64,000 bases of DNA from Sabellastarte sp. h YS-2021. Its lineage: Eukaryota > Annelida > Polychaeta > Sabellida > Sabellidae. The stretch lies in NCBI GenBank assembly GCA_964017235.1, contig OZ024929.1:162177609-162241608 (forward strand), read 5' to 3'. This document shows, piece after piece, positions 35,031 to 45,683 of the stretch. A program made the translations under genes and the position numbers. Positions within the stretch are counted from its first letter, which is position 1, and the number at the start of each line of letters is the position of its first letter. Under the pieces are notes generated by a model. The model did not search any database and was not told where the DNA came from. It was given only the letters and a program-made list of their open reading frames with translations.

Positions 35031-35440
35031 ACCAGGGTCTCATGTGGCTCAGTTGGTAGGGTGTTGGACTCATAATCCGAGGGTCGTGGGTTCGATCCAT
35101 GGCGATGCCGACTGTTTCATGTGGGATAACATCCCTGGGCAAGATGTTAACCTGGGGCCGTATTCACGAAAGGTCTTAGCCAAGTCTTAGGCTTAACTTT
35201 TGTATAAAAATATAGCCAACTTAAGCCTAAGACTTGGCTAAGACCTTTTGTGAATACGACCCCTGGACTGTGCCTCTCTCCACCCAGGAGTAATGGGTAC
35301 CTGGCTACTAGTGGGTTCTTAGTGTGTGCGCTGTATTGTGGCTGCCCCCTAGTATGTTTCTCAGAGGGAACTGAGACAGATAACATGTGTGAAAAAGTTC
35401 TGAAATCCTGGCCAGGGTGTAAATGTAAAGTCGAGTGATA
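35031..35440 (+). repeat. tRNA-derived SINE interrupted by a MITE
   Basis: Head with a tRNA-like A box (TGGCTCAGTTGG) and B box (GGTTCGATCC) at 35045-35098, followed by a body ('gataacatccctgggcaag', 'ctccacccaggagtaatgg', 'gggtacctggctac') to about 35440. The acceptor-stem halves do not pair, so this is not a working tRNA gene. A palindromic MITE (35156-35261) splits the body between 'gttaacctgg' and 'actgtgcctctc'. End and target duplication not resolved. Confidence 0.65.
35156..35261. mobile_element. Palindromic MITE inserted in a SINE
   Basis: A 106-bp near-perfect hairpin: GGCCGTATTCACGAAAGGTC at the left and its inverse at the right, with 'cttagccaagtcttaggctt' arms. It is flanked by CCTGG on both sides (35151-35155 and 35262-35266), so it probably made a 5-bp target duplication. 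GGCCGTATTCA-type palindromes are common in invertebrate genomes. Non-coding. Confidence 0.7.
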
Positions 35441-35763
35441 GTATATACTGATTCTAGACTATAAACCATTACATTTAGATTTGAAAAGTTTAAAGATTGT
35501 TTATCTTCATAGCCACCTGTGTACCACAAATTTTGGCCAGATCGGATTAGAAATTGCTGTAAAGTAAAAATATACCACTATAGAATACCTCCTGTAGTAG
35601 CTCCTTGGGAAGATTTTAATGTGGTTACAAGTTTTTCAATTTCCATTGCAAACGGCATATTTTCTAAGATAAAAAAAAAATTAAAGCTAATATGTGCATC
35701 ACCAATGATATATTTTGAACAGAAATGAAAAGGTCACATGACGCAGAAAACCACTGTGGTCAT

Positions 35764-36455
35764 CTGGGCCAGTATTCATAAAACTTGCTGAGACCAAATT
35801 TTCTCTCAAGTCTCAAGTTTTGGTCTCAAATCTGAGACTGTTTTTGGTCTCAGACTTGTTGCTATTCACAAAATAGTTGAGACCAAATTTAGTCTCAGAT
35901 TTGGTCTCAAACTTAAGACTAGTACATAGTTGTCTCAAATATTTTGGTAAAAGTCTCAAGCATTATTTCACCTTAACTGAGATTCATGTTTTTACTTTTT
36001 ATGGCTTAATGTAAAGTAGAAATAATTTACAACTGATATATAATACTTGGCCTAAACTTTTGTAACAACAGATAGCCCAAACTTTGGTTTCAAAAGTACC
36101 TTACTTTGAGACACTTTTCAACAGTGTTTTCTGACTGCATAGCAACAAAGAAGTAGATCATGTGACATGAAAAATAAAAAACAGTTGACACAATTTTCAA
36201 TTTATTTTTATGTTAAATAGACAGTATGATTTTTGTTAAGAATTAAAACACACAAAAACTATTGATCTTTTAAAAAATATTGGATATATTTGCAAGTTTA
36301 TGGTTTGTTTACATTGGAAAAACTTAAGACTGGTCTCAGCTGAGAACCTGTTTGTGAATACAAAGTTGAGACTTGGTCTCAGTTGAGACCAAATCTCAAA
36401 GCTGAGACTATTTTTTGTCTCAGACTTAAGATCTCTTTATGAATACGGCCCCAGA
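35764..36455. mobile_element. Foldback element with GAGACC/GGTCTC arms
   Basis: About 690 bp. The left end is TCTGGGCCAGTATTCATAAA; the right end, read inverted, is TCTGGGGCCGTATTCATAAA. Both arms contain repeated AGACCAAAT and ATTTGGTCTCA words (35795-35945 and 36320-36425) that can pair into long stems. The centre is AT-rich and without a frame. The ends resemble those of the MITE at 35156, suggesting a shared group. Confidence 0.6.
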
Positions 36456-37019
36456 TAAGCTTAAGTCACCCTTTGTGAAATTCATTTGAGTTTGGAGCTG
36501 TTTAAATAAATTCATTCACCAATAACATTCAATCACTGATGAAATAACAATACCAAAAAGGCAATTAATCAATAAACATCAATTAAAAGTAAGACAATAT
36601 CAATAAAAGTCAAAACAACAAAGTACCCGCCTAAAAGATAACAAATGGTCCCTTTGAGTTTAGTGGAAGGCCGTTAAAAATGCTGGGTCAACGCCATGAT
36701 TTTTTTTCCTTTTGCAATGTTGCAAAAGTAGTGTGGTCTCTACAAAATTAAAAAGGCATTAAAGTTTTAATTGCACATGTAACCAAAGCAGGAAACACAG
36801 TTACTTTGTGACCCCCACGCTCTGCAGAATTTCAAAGATCATACGGGTAAACATTGAAAAACATTCGTCTTGGAGAACGAGGTGGCAATTTATCGACATT
36901 TGAGACGAAAATCTAGAGAATTTCGCTAAATTAAGAATACACACAAACAGAAAAAATATTTAACATCACGCTACTGAAAAGTACATGTGATAATTAATAA
37001 GATGTAATGGAAAAATCAC
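36456..37019. other. Intron sequence downstream of the first exon
   Basis: First intron of the RFX-like gene on the minus strand. No repeat family from elsewhere in the window was recognised and no coding exon is supported. Confidence 0.4.
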
Positions 37020-37137
37020 CTTTGCTTGTTGGGCGGATACAGTTGTCCCAGCTACGGTGTCTATGGCGTTTATTCCTACGGCAACTGTTGCCAGACGCTT
37101 CACACTTTCCATGTGTCAAATCTATCCGCAGAAGGAC
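37020..37137 (-). CDS. RFX1/2/3-like transcription factor, distal first coding exon
   Basis: ATG at 37112-37110 opens 31 codons (37112-37020), beginning MESVKRLATVAVGINAI and ending SAQQAK at a donor AAG/GTGATT in phase 0. A TGA lies two codons upstream in frame, so the ATG is a plausible true start. It joins in frame to the exon at 16187, giving an isoform with a different N-terminus from the 25007 exon. The 5' end may be an acceptor after 'tatttaaatatag', or the transcript may start near here. The family assignment rests on the downstream exons; this exon alone is not recognisable. Confidence 0.5.
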
Positions 37138-37345
37138 CTATATTTAAATAAAAACCCTGATTAAAGTCACCACGAATTCAGTAAAGAATACAATATATGG
37201 AATTGAAGACATAATATAGTAATACTGATGTATTTCATGCAATATATGGAATAAGTTATTATGTTTTAAGCTTTTATAAAATTTTACAGGTGCTCGACGC
37301 GGAGGAGACCATTGTTGTCCGCCATCTTGCATCGAAGGACACAAA
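37130..37345 (-). promoter_or_regulatory. Promoter-like region of the RFX-like gene
   Basis: On the minus strand, CAAGATGGCGG (37329-37319) is a YY1-type core of the sort found just downstream of transcription starts in housekeeping promoters. It is followed by a CpG-containing stretch and a possible donor (CACCT/GTAAAA, exon end 37288), which would make 37288 to about 37345 a short 5' exon. TATTTAAATATAG lies immediately before 37137 and could be a TATA-like element or an acceptor. Direction agrees with the gene. Start sites cannot be fixed from sequence alone. Confidence 0.4.
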
Positions 37346-38900
37346 ATGGTGGCATGACGATCGCGTACTTGACAACTAGAATTAATTGCTTTTATAATAC
37401 AGCATATTCAAACCATCAAATTGAATATTTCTTTCGATATAGCAATAGAGTTATCATATAAATTCTCTTTGTAATGAATTTTAGGGTGTTTATGATGAGA
37501 TACAAGGGTTTATTTTTATTCGCAAGTTTTTTCCGCTTGCTCAAACTAAGGGGGGGTCACAGGTGATACATATTTCTCCCGGAATTTACTGAATAAAAGG
37601 TTACCGATAAGAATCGCTAAATTTATTATGTCTGAGTGTAGTGGAACAATAAATGTGCAAGGCTTTCAAATATTACCTAAACTGGTTGTATTAAAAGTTT
37701 TAGTACAAAATCAGTGTTTTATATTACCTTAAATTGGCATGTTTTTACTTTTTTTGCCTGAGTGGTACATAGTCTATCACAAGGTGGATATTTTGCAGCA
37801 GAACATAATGGTGCATAATGTCTAACCAGTGATGGGTTCTCACTGTTCTAATGTAATGGGTGTTCATTTATATTTACCTTTATGACACTTGTGGGTGTAC
37901 TGTTATGCAGAGTTTTAATTGAAAGATTTTTGCCTCCTGACCAGTTCAATTTACTGCCATAGCTGTCATATTAGAATAGTAATTATTGCACAAGAGTATC
38001 ACAATTACTTTACTCCATAGTACTTTACTATATTTTTCAATGAATGATAAAGGAAACAATACATTTCTTTCCCCTTGAAAATTTGCAGAAAATAACGCAA
38101 GTATTTCAATATTCAAGCCATTTGATACTGTCCATTTTCAGATGAAAAGTTGCAGTTTTCAGAATTCAATTCTCTAAATAGTCAAAATAAATACTAAATA
38201 CTCGAAATACTTTTGAATAAATAATCAAGTACTCTTTAGTAAAATCCTATTATCTTTAAGGTTATGTATTTCGCCAAAGACAAATGATGTGTTTACTGTT
38301 TAGTGATTAACATTGAAAAGAAAGATGACTAGTAAGGTCAGACCACAAAACTTCACGGGATCAAGCCTGTGCCCTCTAGACTCCCCCAAGTCTGTAGTTT
38401 TCAATGAATTTTTATATTTAACCAAAATAAAATTGAAGACTTTTTATTGATATAACATTGTATTTAAGATTTAAATGACAAAACAATACAATACAAAACA
38501 ATATTTTGGCAAAAACATAACACTGATACACATCACCATAAAAATGTTTGGAGATGTTGTTGATACAAAACAAAACATTATTTCATCATTTGCACTGCTG
38601 TGCATAATTTTATTTGCAAGATACCAGTTACTATACATTGGTTTTTTTTAAACTTGTTTGATCTCTCCGCAATGCTGAACTTCTCTAGTATTCACAAAAT
38701 TAGGTAGGTCAGGTGAAAAGATAGGAGAAATTTTGTAAATATATGAAATATGAGGGATACATTGTGAAATCGTTTTCATTGTCACAGTCATTTTAATGGA
38801 AATCTTTAGCTGAAAAATATAGTTAATGTGTACACAGTAAAAATACACAAGCATTTCTTCTATTAAACCCTTATGTTGGATGCTCCAACAAACAATAGAG
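37346..38900. other. Upstream of the gene; nothing recognised
   Basis: AT-rich, low in repeats known from the rest of the window. Only short open frames of random type. Confidence 0.4.
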
Positions 38901-39028
38901 AGGTCTTCAGTGGCCCAGTGGTTAGCAAATTTGGCATCTAACCATAGGCTGTCACCTTTGCAATGCTGAGGACCTGTCATAATATGACCCTGGCTGTTGA
39001 ACAGGATGTAAAACCCCCAGCTTTGACC
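38901..39028 (+). repeat. tRNA-derived SINE, internally deleted
   Basis: 'Aggtcttcagtggcccagtg' with 'gttagcaaatttggcatcta', then 'gaggacctgtcataatatga' and the tail 'gatgtaaaaccccc'. Same family as 48866-49018, but the B-box region ('gggttcgagtcccacaagtgg' in the other copy) is missing, so it is a decayed copy. No clear target duplication. Confidence 0.65.
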
Positions 39029-40984
39029 AAATAGACAATTGTACTCTAGAGCAAGTATTGAAAATGAATATTTCAAGCAGGTTCGCTAATGCTAAAAAAC
39101 TTTAACTGTAGAATGAATTAAAATAAAGGCTGGAGGCAAAGAAAAATAAACTGGGACCTACATGGTATAGGGAAAACAGCTGTATGACATTAATCCCTTA
39201 ACAAATTCGGAATGATTACATTGCATGTACCTTTTTATTACACCTGAATATCAGTACAAATAGGATTCTGTTGGTTTTTTTTGGTTTTCATTGAATGTTT
39301 GACAAATAAGTAGCATTAAAATTGCCCCAATATCTGACATGTGTGTAAAAATGGAAAAAATAAACTCTTTTTTTTTTTAATATTTTAGTCAATCATGAAG
39401 CAATTTACAAAGTCAGTGAAGATAAAAGTAAGTGACACCCCTACAATGAGGACTTCATTTATGCAAATAGGCGTGTATTGATATGCACGTTTCCTTCGGC
39501 ATAAGAAGGACGAACTGCTTCATATTTGTAACACACTCATTATCTCCCGATATTTTGAATCAAGCGTTGGTATCAGTACAAGTCAAAGTAATAAAACTTT
39601 AAAAGAATAATTTACAATACCATTTCACAAATCTAATGAAAATGGAAAAAAAATACAAGGATAATTTACTTTGGGTTCTTCTGAAATGAAACAGGAACAT
39701 GGATAAGCATAATTTTACTTGCAGGACTATACAAACCTGGAACCATAAATGAATACAAGTTATTATGTCTATTAATTTCGGGTCTTACGTCACTTTTAAC
39801 ACTGTACAGGGTATGCGTCTTGGGAAAAGCTTTAACTTTTATGTTACATCCAAAACACCACATAGGGTATTTCAGATGTCTGGTTACTTAATACGAAATG
39901 AAATCAAATCAAACAAGTTAATCTGATAAATTTGGTTCACCAACACACTTTTGAAATTGCATTTTCTGTTAGGTTACAGGAGCAATTGTCTATTTACATG
40001 TAAATTAAATTATGTACAGTCTATCTAACAGGTTAACATTTAAATTTAGCTTTAAATCATTCATCAATTTAATTATCCTAAGTTGGGCTAATATGGTCTG
40101 GTCCATCTTTAGATAGACTACCTAGCTTAGGATCCTAATTTGGACTATAGATAAGATGGACTGACTGCTAAGCTGGGCTCCAAAATTCCTTAAATTACCT
40201 GCGCAAAGAAGGGTTGGGGTCAGAAAATTGGTACCAGTCAGGATTTCATTATAGGGTAATCCAAAAATGATACAGCTATTTAATAATATAGATGTGTCCT
40301 CAACAATGGAAGAGAATGTATAATGTAGTTTGACATCTTTGTAACATAACCATAGATTTTATCTAGTTTTAGCTTTTATGTATCCATAGATGTATTTATA
40401 ACAGTTTACTAAACATTTTTTAATTAACCAAATTGCCAATGTCCTCTTTCATATCCACGTTGTTCATATTTATTTCTAAAGAAATTGCATACTTCTAACT
40501 TTACTTATTGTATTATCAACATTGGAATTTTTAGCATTATTAAATTGTTGAAATCACACAAAATCTCGTCAGCATCTTTTGTTTAATAAAACATCAAATG
40601 TTGAGTTGAAAGTTTGCAACTATACAGTACTTCTAAGTTTTATATTTCTCTTAAATGATAAGAAAGCTAAACTTTTGAGCATTTACAAAATTTTGAAAAT
40701 ATCACAAAGTGATTTCAAGGTTGAGCAAAGAATTAACTCAAGTTTTGGTGTTTTTTCAAACTTTACAATATTTTTTACACTCTACAGTTTTTCTGAAAAT
40801 CTGAAATATTAAAATATTTTTTTTTGAAAGAAGTAGGCTATCGAGTTTCAATCAAACAATAATCTAAAATATCCCAAATGACAAGATGTAATTAACTCAA
40901 GCTTCAGCCAAGAGTGTGCACAGGAGTGATGGTACTGTGCAGTTTTCACCCATTGTGTCCAGCTGGGTAGGTAGGTAGGGGGGA
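39029..40984. other. No gene or repeat recognised
   Basis: AT-rich intergenic sequence. The small open frames (for example 40579-40812) follow composition and have no recognisable domains. Confidence 0.4.
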
Positions 40985-41310
40985 GAGGATGTTGTTCTGG
41001 GCTATATCTCAGAAAGAGTGGGGTACAGGAACTTCAAATTTGGTGGAAACATTGGTTGTGAGTGTAGGTGTCATGGTGTGACCTTGATTTGACCTTGCTT
41101 TAACAACCCAAACTTTAAAATATTATTTAGGCTATATCTCAGAAGCCATGATTTGTTTTAGAAGTTGATACACGACAAGCACATTAAATTGGTTGAGGAT
41201 GTAGGTGTCATATCAGAGTATGACTTTGTACTGTAAGGTGTAGGAAGTTGTTACTTTTTCAAATATATTGGTTTGAGGGTGTAGGAGTGCAATATCATAG
41301 TGTGACTTTT
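40985..41310 (-). repeat. Old inverted remnant of the H2 145-bp array
   Basis: About three diverged units in the opposite orientation: 'gggctatatctcagaaag', 'gtgtcatggtgtgaccttg' with 'atttgaccttgc', and 'ctgtaaggtgtaggaagttg' are the inverse of the H2 words 'gagatatagccc', 'caaggtcacaccatgac' and 'caacttcctacacctta'. No termini remain, so it is far older than the copies at 31 kb. Confidence 0.55.
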
Positions 41311-42259
41311 AAACTTGGCGCTTCCATTATGTATATTACTGCCACATTTGAAAAATATACTTCCCATCACAAAGCTATATAGATTGTCGAAACTGATGAT
41401 TGTTACGTGTACTTTTACCTAATTGTTCTATCTGTATTAACACATATACTTCACTTAATAAATAGACCACAATTAAATGTTACAGCTTTATAACATTTAC
41501 TTTGCAAATTAATGCTTTCATCTTGCTAATGAATGGTCTGGTTTGGACACTTTTTCTTGACATACATGTGCTCTTTGTCAAGTGTGGTTTCTCAAGCACC
41601 ATTACATAAATTATACTGTCTGTTCTAAAAGACTTCTTAACTATGTACTTTTTTCACCTCTTCTGTATCTGATGGCGTGCAATGCTATTTCCCAGGCTGT
41701 TGGGTACAGGCATCTCAAATTTTATTTTTATTTTTTTACATTTGACAAATCTTTAAAATTGACAGTATTTTTAAAATCACAATATCTGAAGATGTTAGAC
41801 CCCAGTGCATTTCCAAGACTTATTGCAAGACTTCTTCAATTGTAACTAGGGAGACTGTTGCTACATATCCTGTTAGAAATGTGCAAAAATAAAAAAGTTA
41901 AAAAAAATAACTTCATTTGCCCTGACTCCGTGTAAAGGAAAGCTTTTACTGCTGAAAAGATTACTCTTATGAATGACCACAACTAAAACGATTAACAAGA
42001 ACTTCATTCATATTGCCACAAGAGGTTTCAGCCAAATTCTACAAATCTAAACGATTATTCATAACTAATTCCATGAAAAACTTACAAGTCAGATATCTCA
42101 AGAAAACAGACCAGACAATTGGATTATAAAACTGCATCCACCACGATAGACTCTACATATAAAGTAACATGGGCTTTTCTTAGGCCAATATTAAACAGAA
42201 TGCTGCTAACAAGAATTGAACTAATTTTCATACTTTTAAATATAAAATACATTCTATAT
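41311..42259. other. No gene or repeat recognised
   Basis: AT-rich interval up to the SINE target duplication. No coding exon supported. Confidence 0.4.
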
Positions 42260-42272
42260 CTAACTTCCTGAC

Positions 42273-42504
42273 AGGGGCCACGGTGGCAGAGTGGTAACAC
42301 TCTCGCCTCCCACCTCTGAGGCCAGGGTTCGATCCCCGTCATGGCCTTAAGTGGGAAAGCTGGTAGTTGCTTGCCGTTGGTCGGCAGTTTACAGTACAGA
42401 ACCCTAGCGAACTGTATGTACTGGTTTCCTCTGCCCTTCCAACTACCCGTCGGTGATATGACCTGTACAGTGTTGAAAGCGACGTAAAACCCCAAATAAA
42501 TAAA
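42273..42504 (+). repeat. tRNA-derived SINE with 13-bp target duplication
   Basis: A tRNA-like head ('ggtggcagagtggtaacact' A-box region, 'ggttcgatcc' B box) is followed by a body and the tail 'gcgacgtaaaaccccaaata'. It is flanked by perfect CTAACTTCCTGAC duplications (42260-42272 and 42505-42517). The intact duplication suggests a fairly recent insertion, at the edge of DIRS fragment E. Open frames on the minus strand across it are accidental. Confidence 0.9.
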
Positions 42505-42517
42505 CTAACTTCCTGAC

Positions 42518-44225
42518 CCACTAGTGGAATAAAAGCACTGGAAGGGAAGAAGCACAGAAGTAGCTCGTACCAACACTTCTTCAGTACATCTATTGCAAGA
42601 GGATGAGGATTTTGCGCTGTTGATACACACAAGGGAAGCATGTTGTTGAAACATATGACAAAGAGATCTATTTGAGATGTGAAGCCTGAGACAGCCAATT
42701 GAAGATCTGAGGATTTAGAGACCACTCTGTATGAATGATCCAATGAGACCTGGTGACTTGGTCTGCTAGAAGATGCATCAACCATGGAACATGTCTTGCT
42801 AAACAAAGACAGTTGTTTTGGGAAAAGGCAAACAAGTGTGAAGTGACAGCAAACAGGCCCAAGACCAGATATCTTGTTTATTTATGTAGGCACAGTTGTA
42901 TTATCTGAGGCCATATGGATGGTCCTTTGACAAAAGGATATCTGAGGAACAAATGTCTTGAGAGCGAGGTGAAAAGCCCAGTTTTGAATTCTAGGACATA
43001 GTTACACAATGTGGACTTATGAGGTGATCAAAGACCTTGGGCGACCATATGGGAGAATCCATGGCACGTTTCAGAGGGCAATTGAAATGTCTCCTGAGAT
43101 GAAGCTGAAGAAGTCTTGTGCAGGCAACCTTGAGAAACTAGCTTCTCTGTGAAAGTCACGAAACCTAAATGAAACATCACATGGTGTGAAGTGGCAAATT
43201 TGTTGAGAAGCAGAGGGTGGGTGGCTTCCTGAATAGACAGGAGCCTCAATTGACGTCTGTGGGGTAACAGGAACCTTTTGGCAGGTCATATACCTGACCT
43301 AGTAAGGTAAAGATCTGCTTTGGGGAGAGTTCTGATTTATCTTTGTTGACAATCCACCTGTGAGTCAGCTCAAACATAGTTGCAGAATGAGCCTGTTGGT
43401 AACTGTTGCCTTTGATGAGCCAATCATCTGTTTAAATATGTGCACCAAGATGCCATGGTCCTTAATTCTTTGGCTATGGCACTCCGGAGGAGCAGTGGCT
43501 AGACCAAAGGGCATGGTCATAAACTGGTACACTTTGTCCCAGACTTAATATCTGAGCGATTGAAGAACCACTGGAGCCATGGGAATATGGAAGTAGGCAT
43601 CTTTGAGGTACACAGAAATGGTTAACTTGTAGGTAGTTTCTGATCAACTGACAGGCTTCGGCCCCGAGAGTTAAGAAGTCCAGACAAAATTTTAAATGAC
43701 TAAAATCTATTATTGGCATCCAACCTCCTGTTTTTTTCCCAAAAGAAAAAGTCTGCTGTAAAAAGTCAGGGATGAAGGAATCCCTGACCACTTGAATTGC
43801 TCTTTAAGCATATTTGACATTGCTTGGCAAAACAACATTATTCTTTAAACACTATTGATATGAAGACCTCTGGAAAGAAGAATTTTGACAGAGTCCTTTT
43901 TGAGCTAAGACCAACTAACAGGGTTCTGGTAACAGCAAGACTGACACCCAAACATTTCCAATTGAGATGTAAATGACCCAGTTGACCTCTCAGTGGCAAA
44001 GTGAAGCGGTCTGGAGGTATGAGTGGAACTTTGGAAATATCCAAAATCACTTTAATCTCCTGAAGGATATCATTGTTCAGAATGTGGATTTTTGCCCCTG
44101 CCTGTAGAAGGCCTTCCACGAGACTTGTTAGAACCTCATGAGGAACTAGATCATTTTGGCATTTTATTTGGCTGAACCTCCCTGTTTTAAGAGGAAGAAG
44201 ATCATTTATTTGACTTGCCATGAGA
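42518..44225 (-). pseudogene. DIRS-type pol fragment E, heavily decayed
   Basis: Minus-strand frames in several registers match the DIRS polymerase order. An 'IIDFSHL' block near 43700 corresponds to 'ILDLSKL' of element B. A 'TEWSL' block with 'DLF' and 'LPLCVS' near 42600-42740 corresponds to B's 'TEWSL', 'DLFATR' and 'LPKFVS' after RNase H. Many frameshifts and stops; no catalytic motif is intact. No terminal repeats were found, so only an internal fragment survives. It is diverged from A-C and probably from another subfamily. Confidence 0.6.
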
Positions 44226-44454
44226 TTGAAGCAAAAAGCTGAGAAGATACTCCTTTAGTAATACCCCATTCACACTACAGACAGCACACCACACAATAGG
44301 AGGCATTGGGCAAAACACCCCTCTCCTTGAACTACTGTCTGACACCCATATGCAAACTTGTGACACAGTGGTGAAATGTCCAATTTGTTGTGCATGCTAT
44401 GGAGCCTCTAAATTTAGAACCATGAACATGCCTAGATGAACCTTTTCATGCGGT

Positions 44455-44752
44455 AACTTAAGGTGTGGTCCAGTGTATAGAACATTGTGACTCGGTCATG
44501 TTTCGGTGTAATATGGTGCATAAGGTGAGTGATAAGTGGAGGTTGTCTCTCGGTGATATATGTTTGTACTACTGTCGTCCTACTGTTATTTATGGTTATA
44601 CACTGTAATGATTGTATTCCATTCCCATATTTTGTGTATGCCATTCCATTGTATAAAACTTACAGTTACTATATGTGTGTAACATAGAAATAAAGATGCT
44701 TCAAAACAGTCAACATCAGCTTTGGTAAAAGATCCACACATAATATAAAACA
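44455..44752 (+). mobile_element. 5' LTR of a gypsy-like element (left edge approximate)
   Basis: The right edge is fixed by the primer-binding site at 44753: the LTR ends ...AAAACA. It contains 'tgtataaaac' (TATA-like, about 44650) and a polyadenylation-type AATAAAG (44690-44696). No second LTR copy is visible in the window, so the left edge is a guess. Confidence 0.4.
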
Positions 44753-44770
44753 TGGTGTCAGAAGTGGGAT
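44753..44770 (+). other. Primer-binding site, tRNA-Leu type
   Basis: TGGTGTCAGAAGTGGGAT directly follows the LTR. It is complementary to the 3' end of a leucine tRNA, including CCA. This is the expected position for the minus-strand primer of a Ty3/gypsy element. Confidence 0.75.
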
Positions 44771-44989
44771 CTTGATTCAAAGGATCTTGGTTCTATGGAT
44801 ACTGAGGCTATGGACATTAATACCATCTATCTGACTTCTTTATAGTCTAGGTATAAAAGGAACAGAATAATATATAGTTAAAGCAGTACATAAGATATTG
44901 TTGGATAAAATCATTAGTCAATTTAAAAAAAGTCTTGACAAAGAATTCAACAAAGTGCTAAAGGTAGACTGTAAAAATTGCCAGTAGTA

Positions 44990-45683
44990 CCTTGCCAAAT
45001 CCACAATTGAACTGGGATAGTGGAAATATTGAAGAAAATTGGAAAAGTTTCTGCAGCATGCTCAATTGATGTTCTCTGGCCCCCTAGCTAATAAGTCTAA
45101 AGAACAGCATGTTAGCTATTTTCTCATCTAGATTGGTGAAAAAGGAAGAGAAATCTACAACACATGGGAACTTACTAATGACAGCAAAAGAAGCTTGATA
45201 TCTTGTATGAAAGCTTGATATCTTTTATGTTTAAGGAATATATCTCCCCCAGATCAAACGTTTTTTTTAGCAACTTAAATTCAACAAACATGTCGAACAA
45301 GAGGGTGAATGTCTTGATCAGTTTGTCACAGAACTCAAACTGCTTGTTAAAGATTGTGGATACACCGAAGCTGATGAAATGGTACGGGACCATCTGTAGT
45401 ATTCAGGTGCCAATCAAAGGATCTGAGAGAAAAACTGATCGAAAGGGGGTCAACCCTCCCCCTAGTCAATACATTGGAAATTGCACATGCACATTTATTG
45501 TCAAGGGAGCAAATGAAGTCTATGTCTGAAGCAGATGTACATGGTATAAAACAAAGGATTCCACAAAGGCAACAGAAGAGTCCACAAATCTCAAAATCCA
45601 AGCAGCCAAATGGAGCCTCATGTATATGTGAAAGATGTGACAGGAATCACAAGACCATAGACCAGTGCCCTGCAAGAAAAAAA
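44990..45683 (+). pseudogene. Gypsy-like gag, broken
   Basis: Fragments in more than one frame resemble the gag of K02A2.6-like gypsy elements: 'NWDSGNIEENW' near 45010, 'RVNVLISLSQNSNCLLK' in a shifted register near 45300, 'EQMKSMSEADVHGIKQ' at about 45490-45550, and a Cys-rich end with 'CERCDRNHKTIDQCPARKK' (45650-45686, C-x2-C...H...C zinc-knuckle type). At least three frameshifts or stops. H2 copy e cuts it immediately after the zinc-knuckle segment. Confidence 0.65.

Noticed and set aside
35031..35105. Functional tRNA genes at the SINE heads (35031, 38901, 42273, 48866)
   Set aside because: A and B boxes are present, but acceptor stems do not pair and each head is followed by a SINE body, a tail and (for two) target duplications.
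37081..37100. GGCAACTGTTGCC palindrome as an RFX X-box (autoregulation)
   Set aside because: An X-box has GTTGCC then GGCAAC; here the half-sites are in the opposite order, and the sequence lies inside the coding part of the first exon.
38648..39076. 142-codon minus-strand open frame
   Set aside because: It crosses the SINE at 38901-39028 and has no conserved block; likely chance.
42124..42806. Two overlapping minus-strand open frames of 123 and 155 codons
   Set aside because: Both pass through the SINE (42273-42504). The only meaningful residues belong to the decayed DIRS fragment E beyond 42518.
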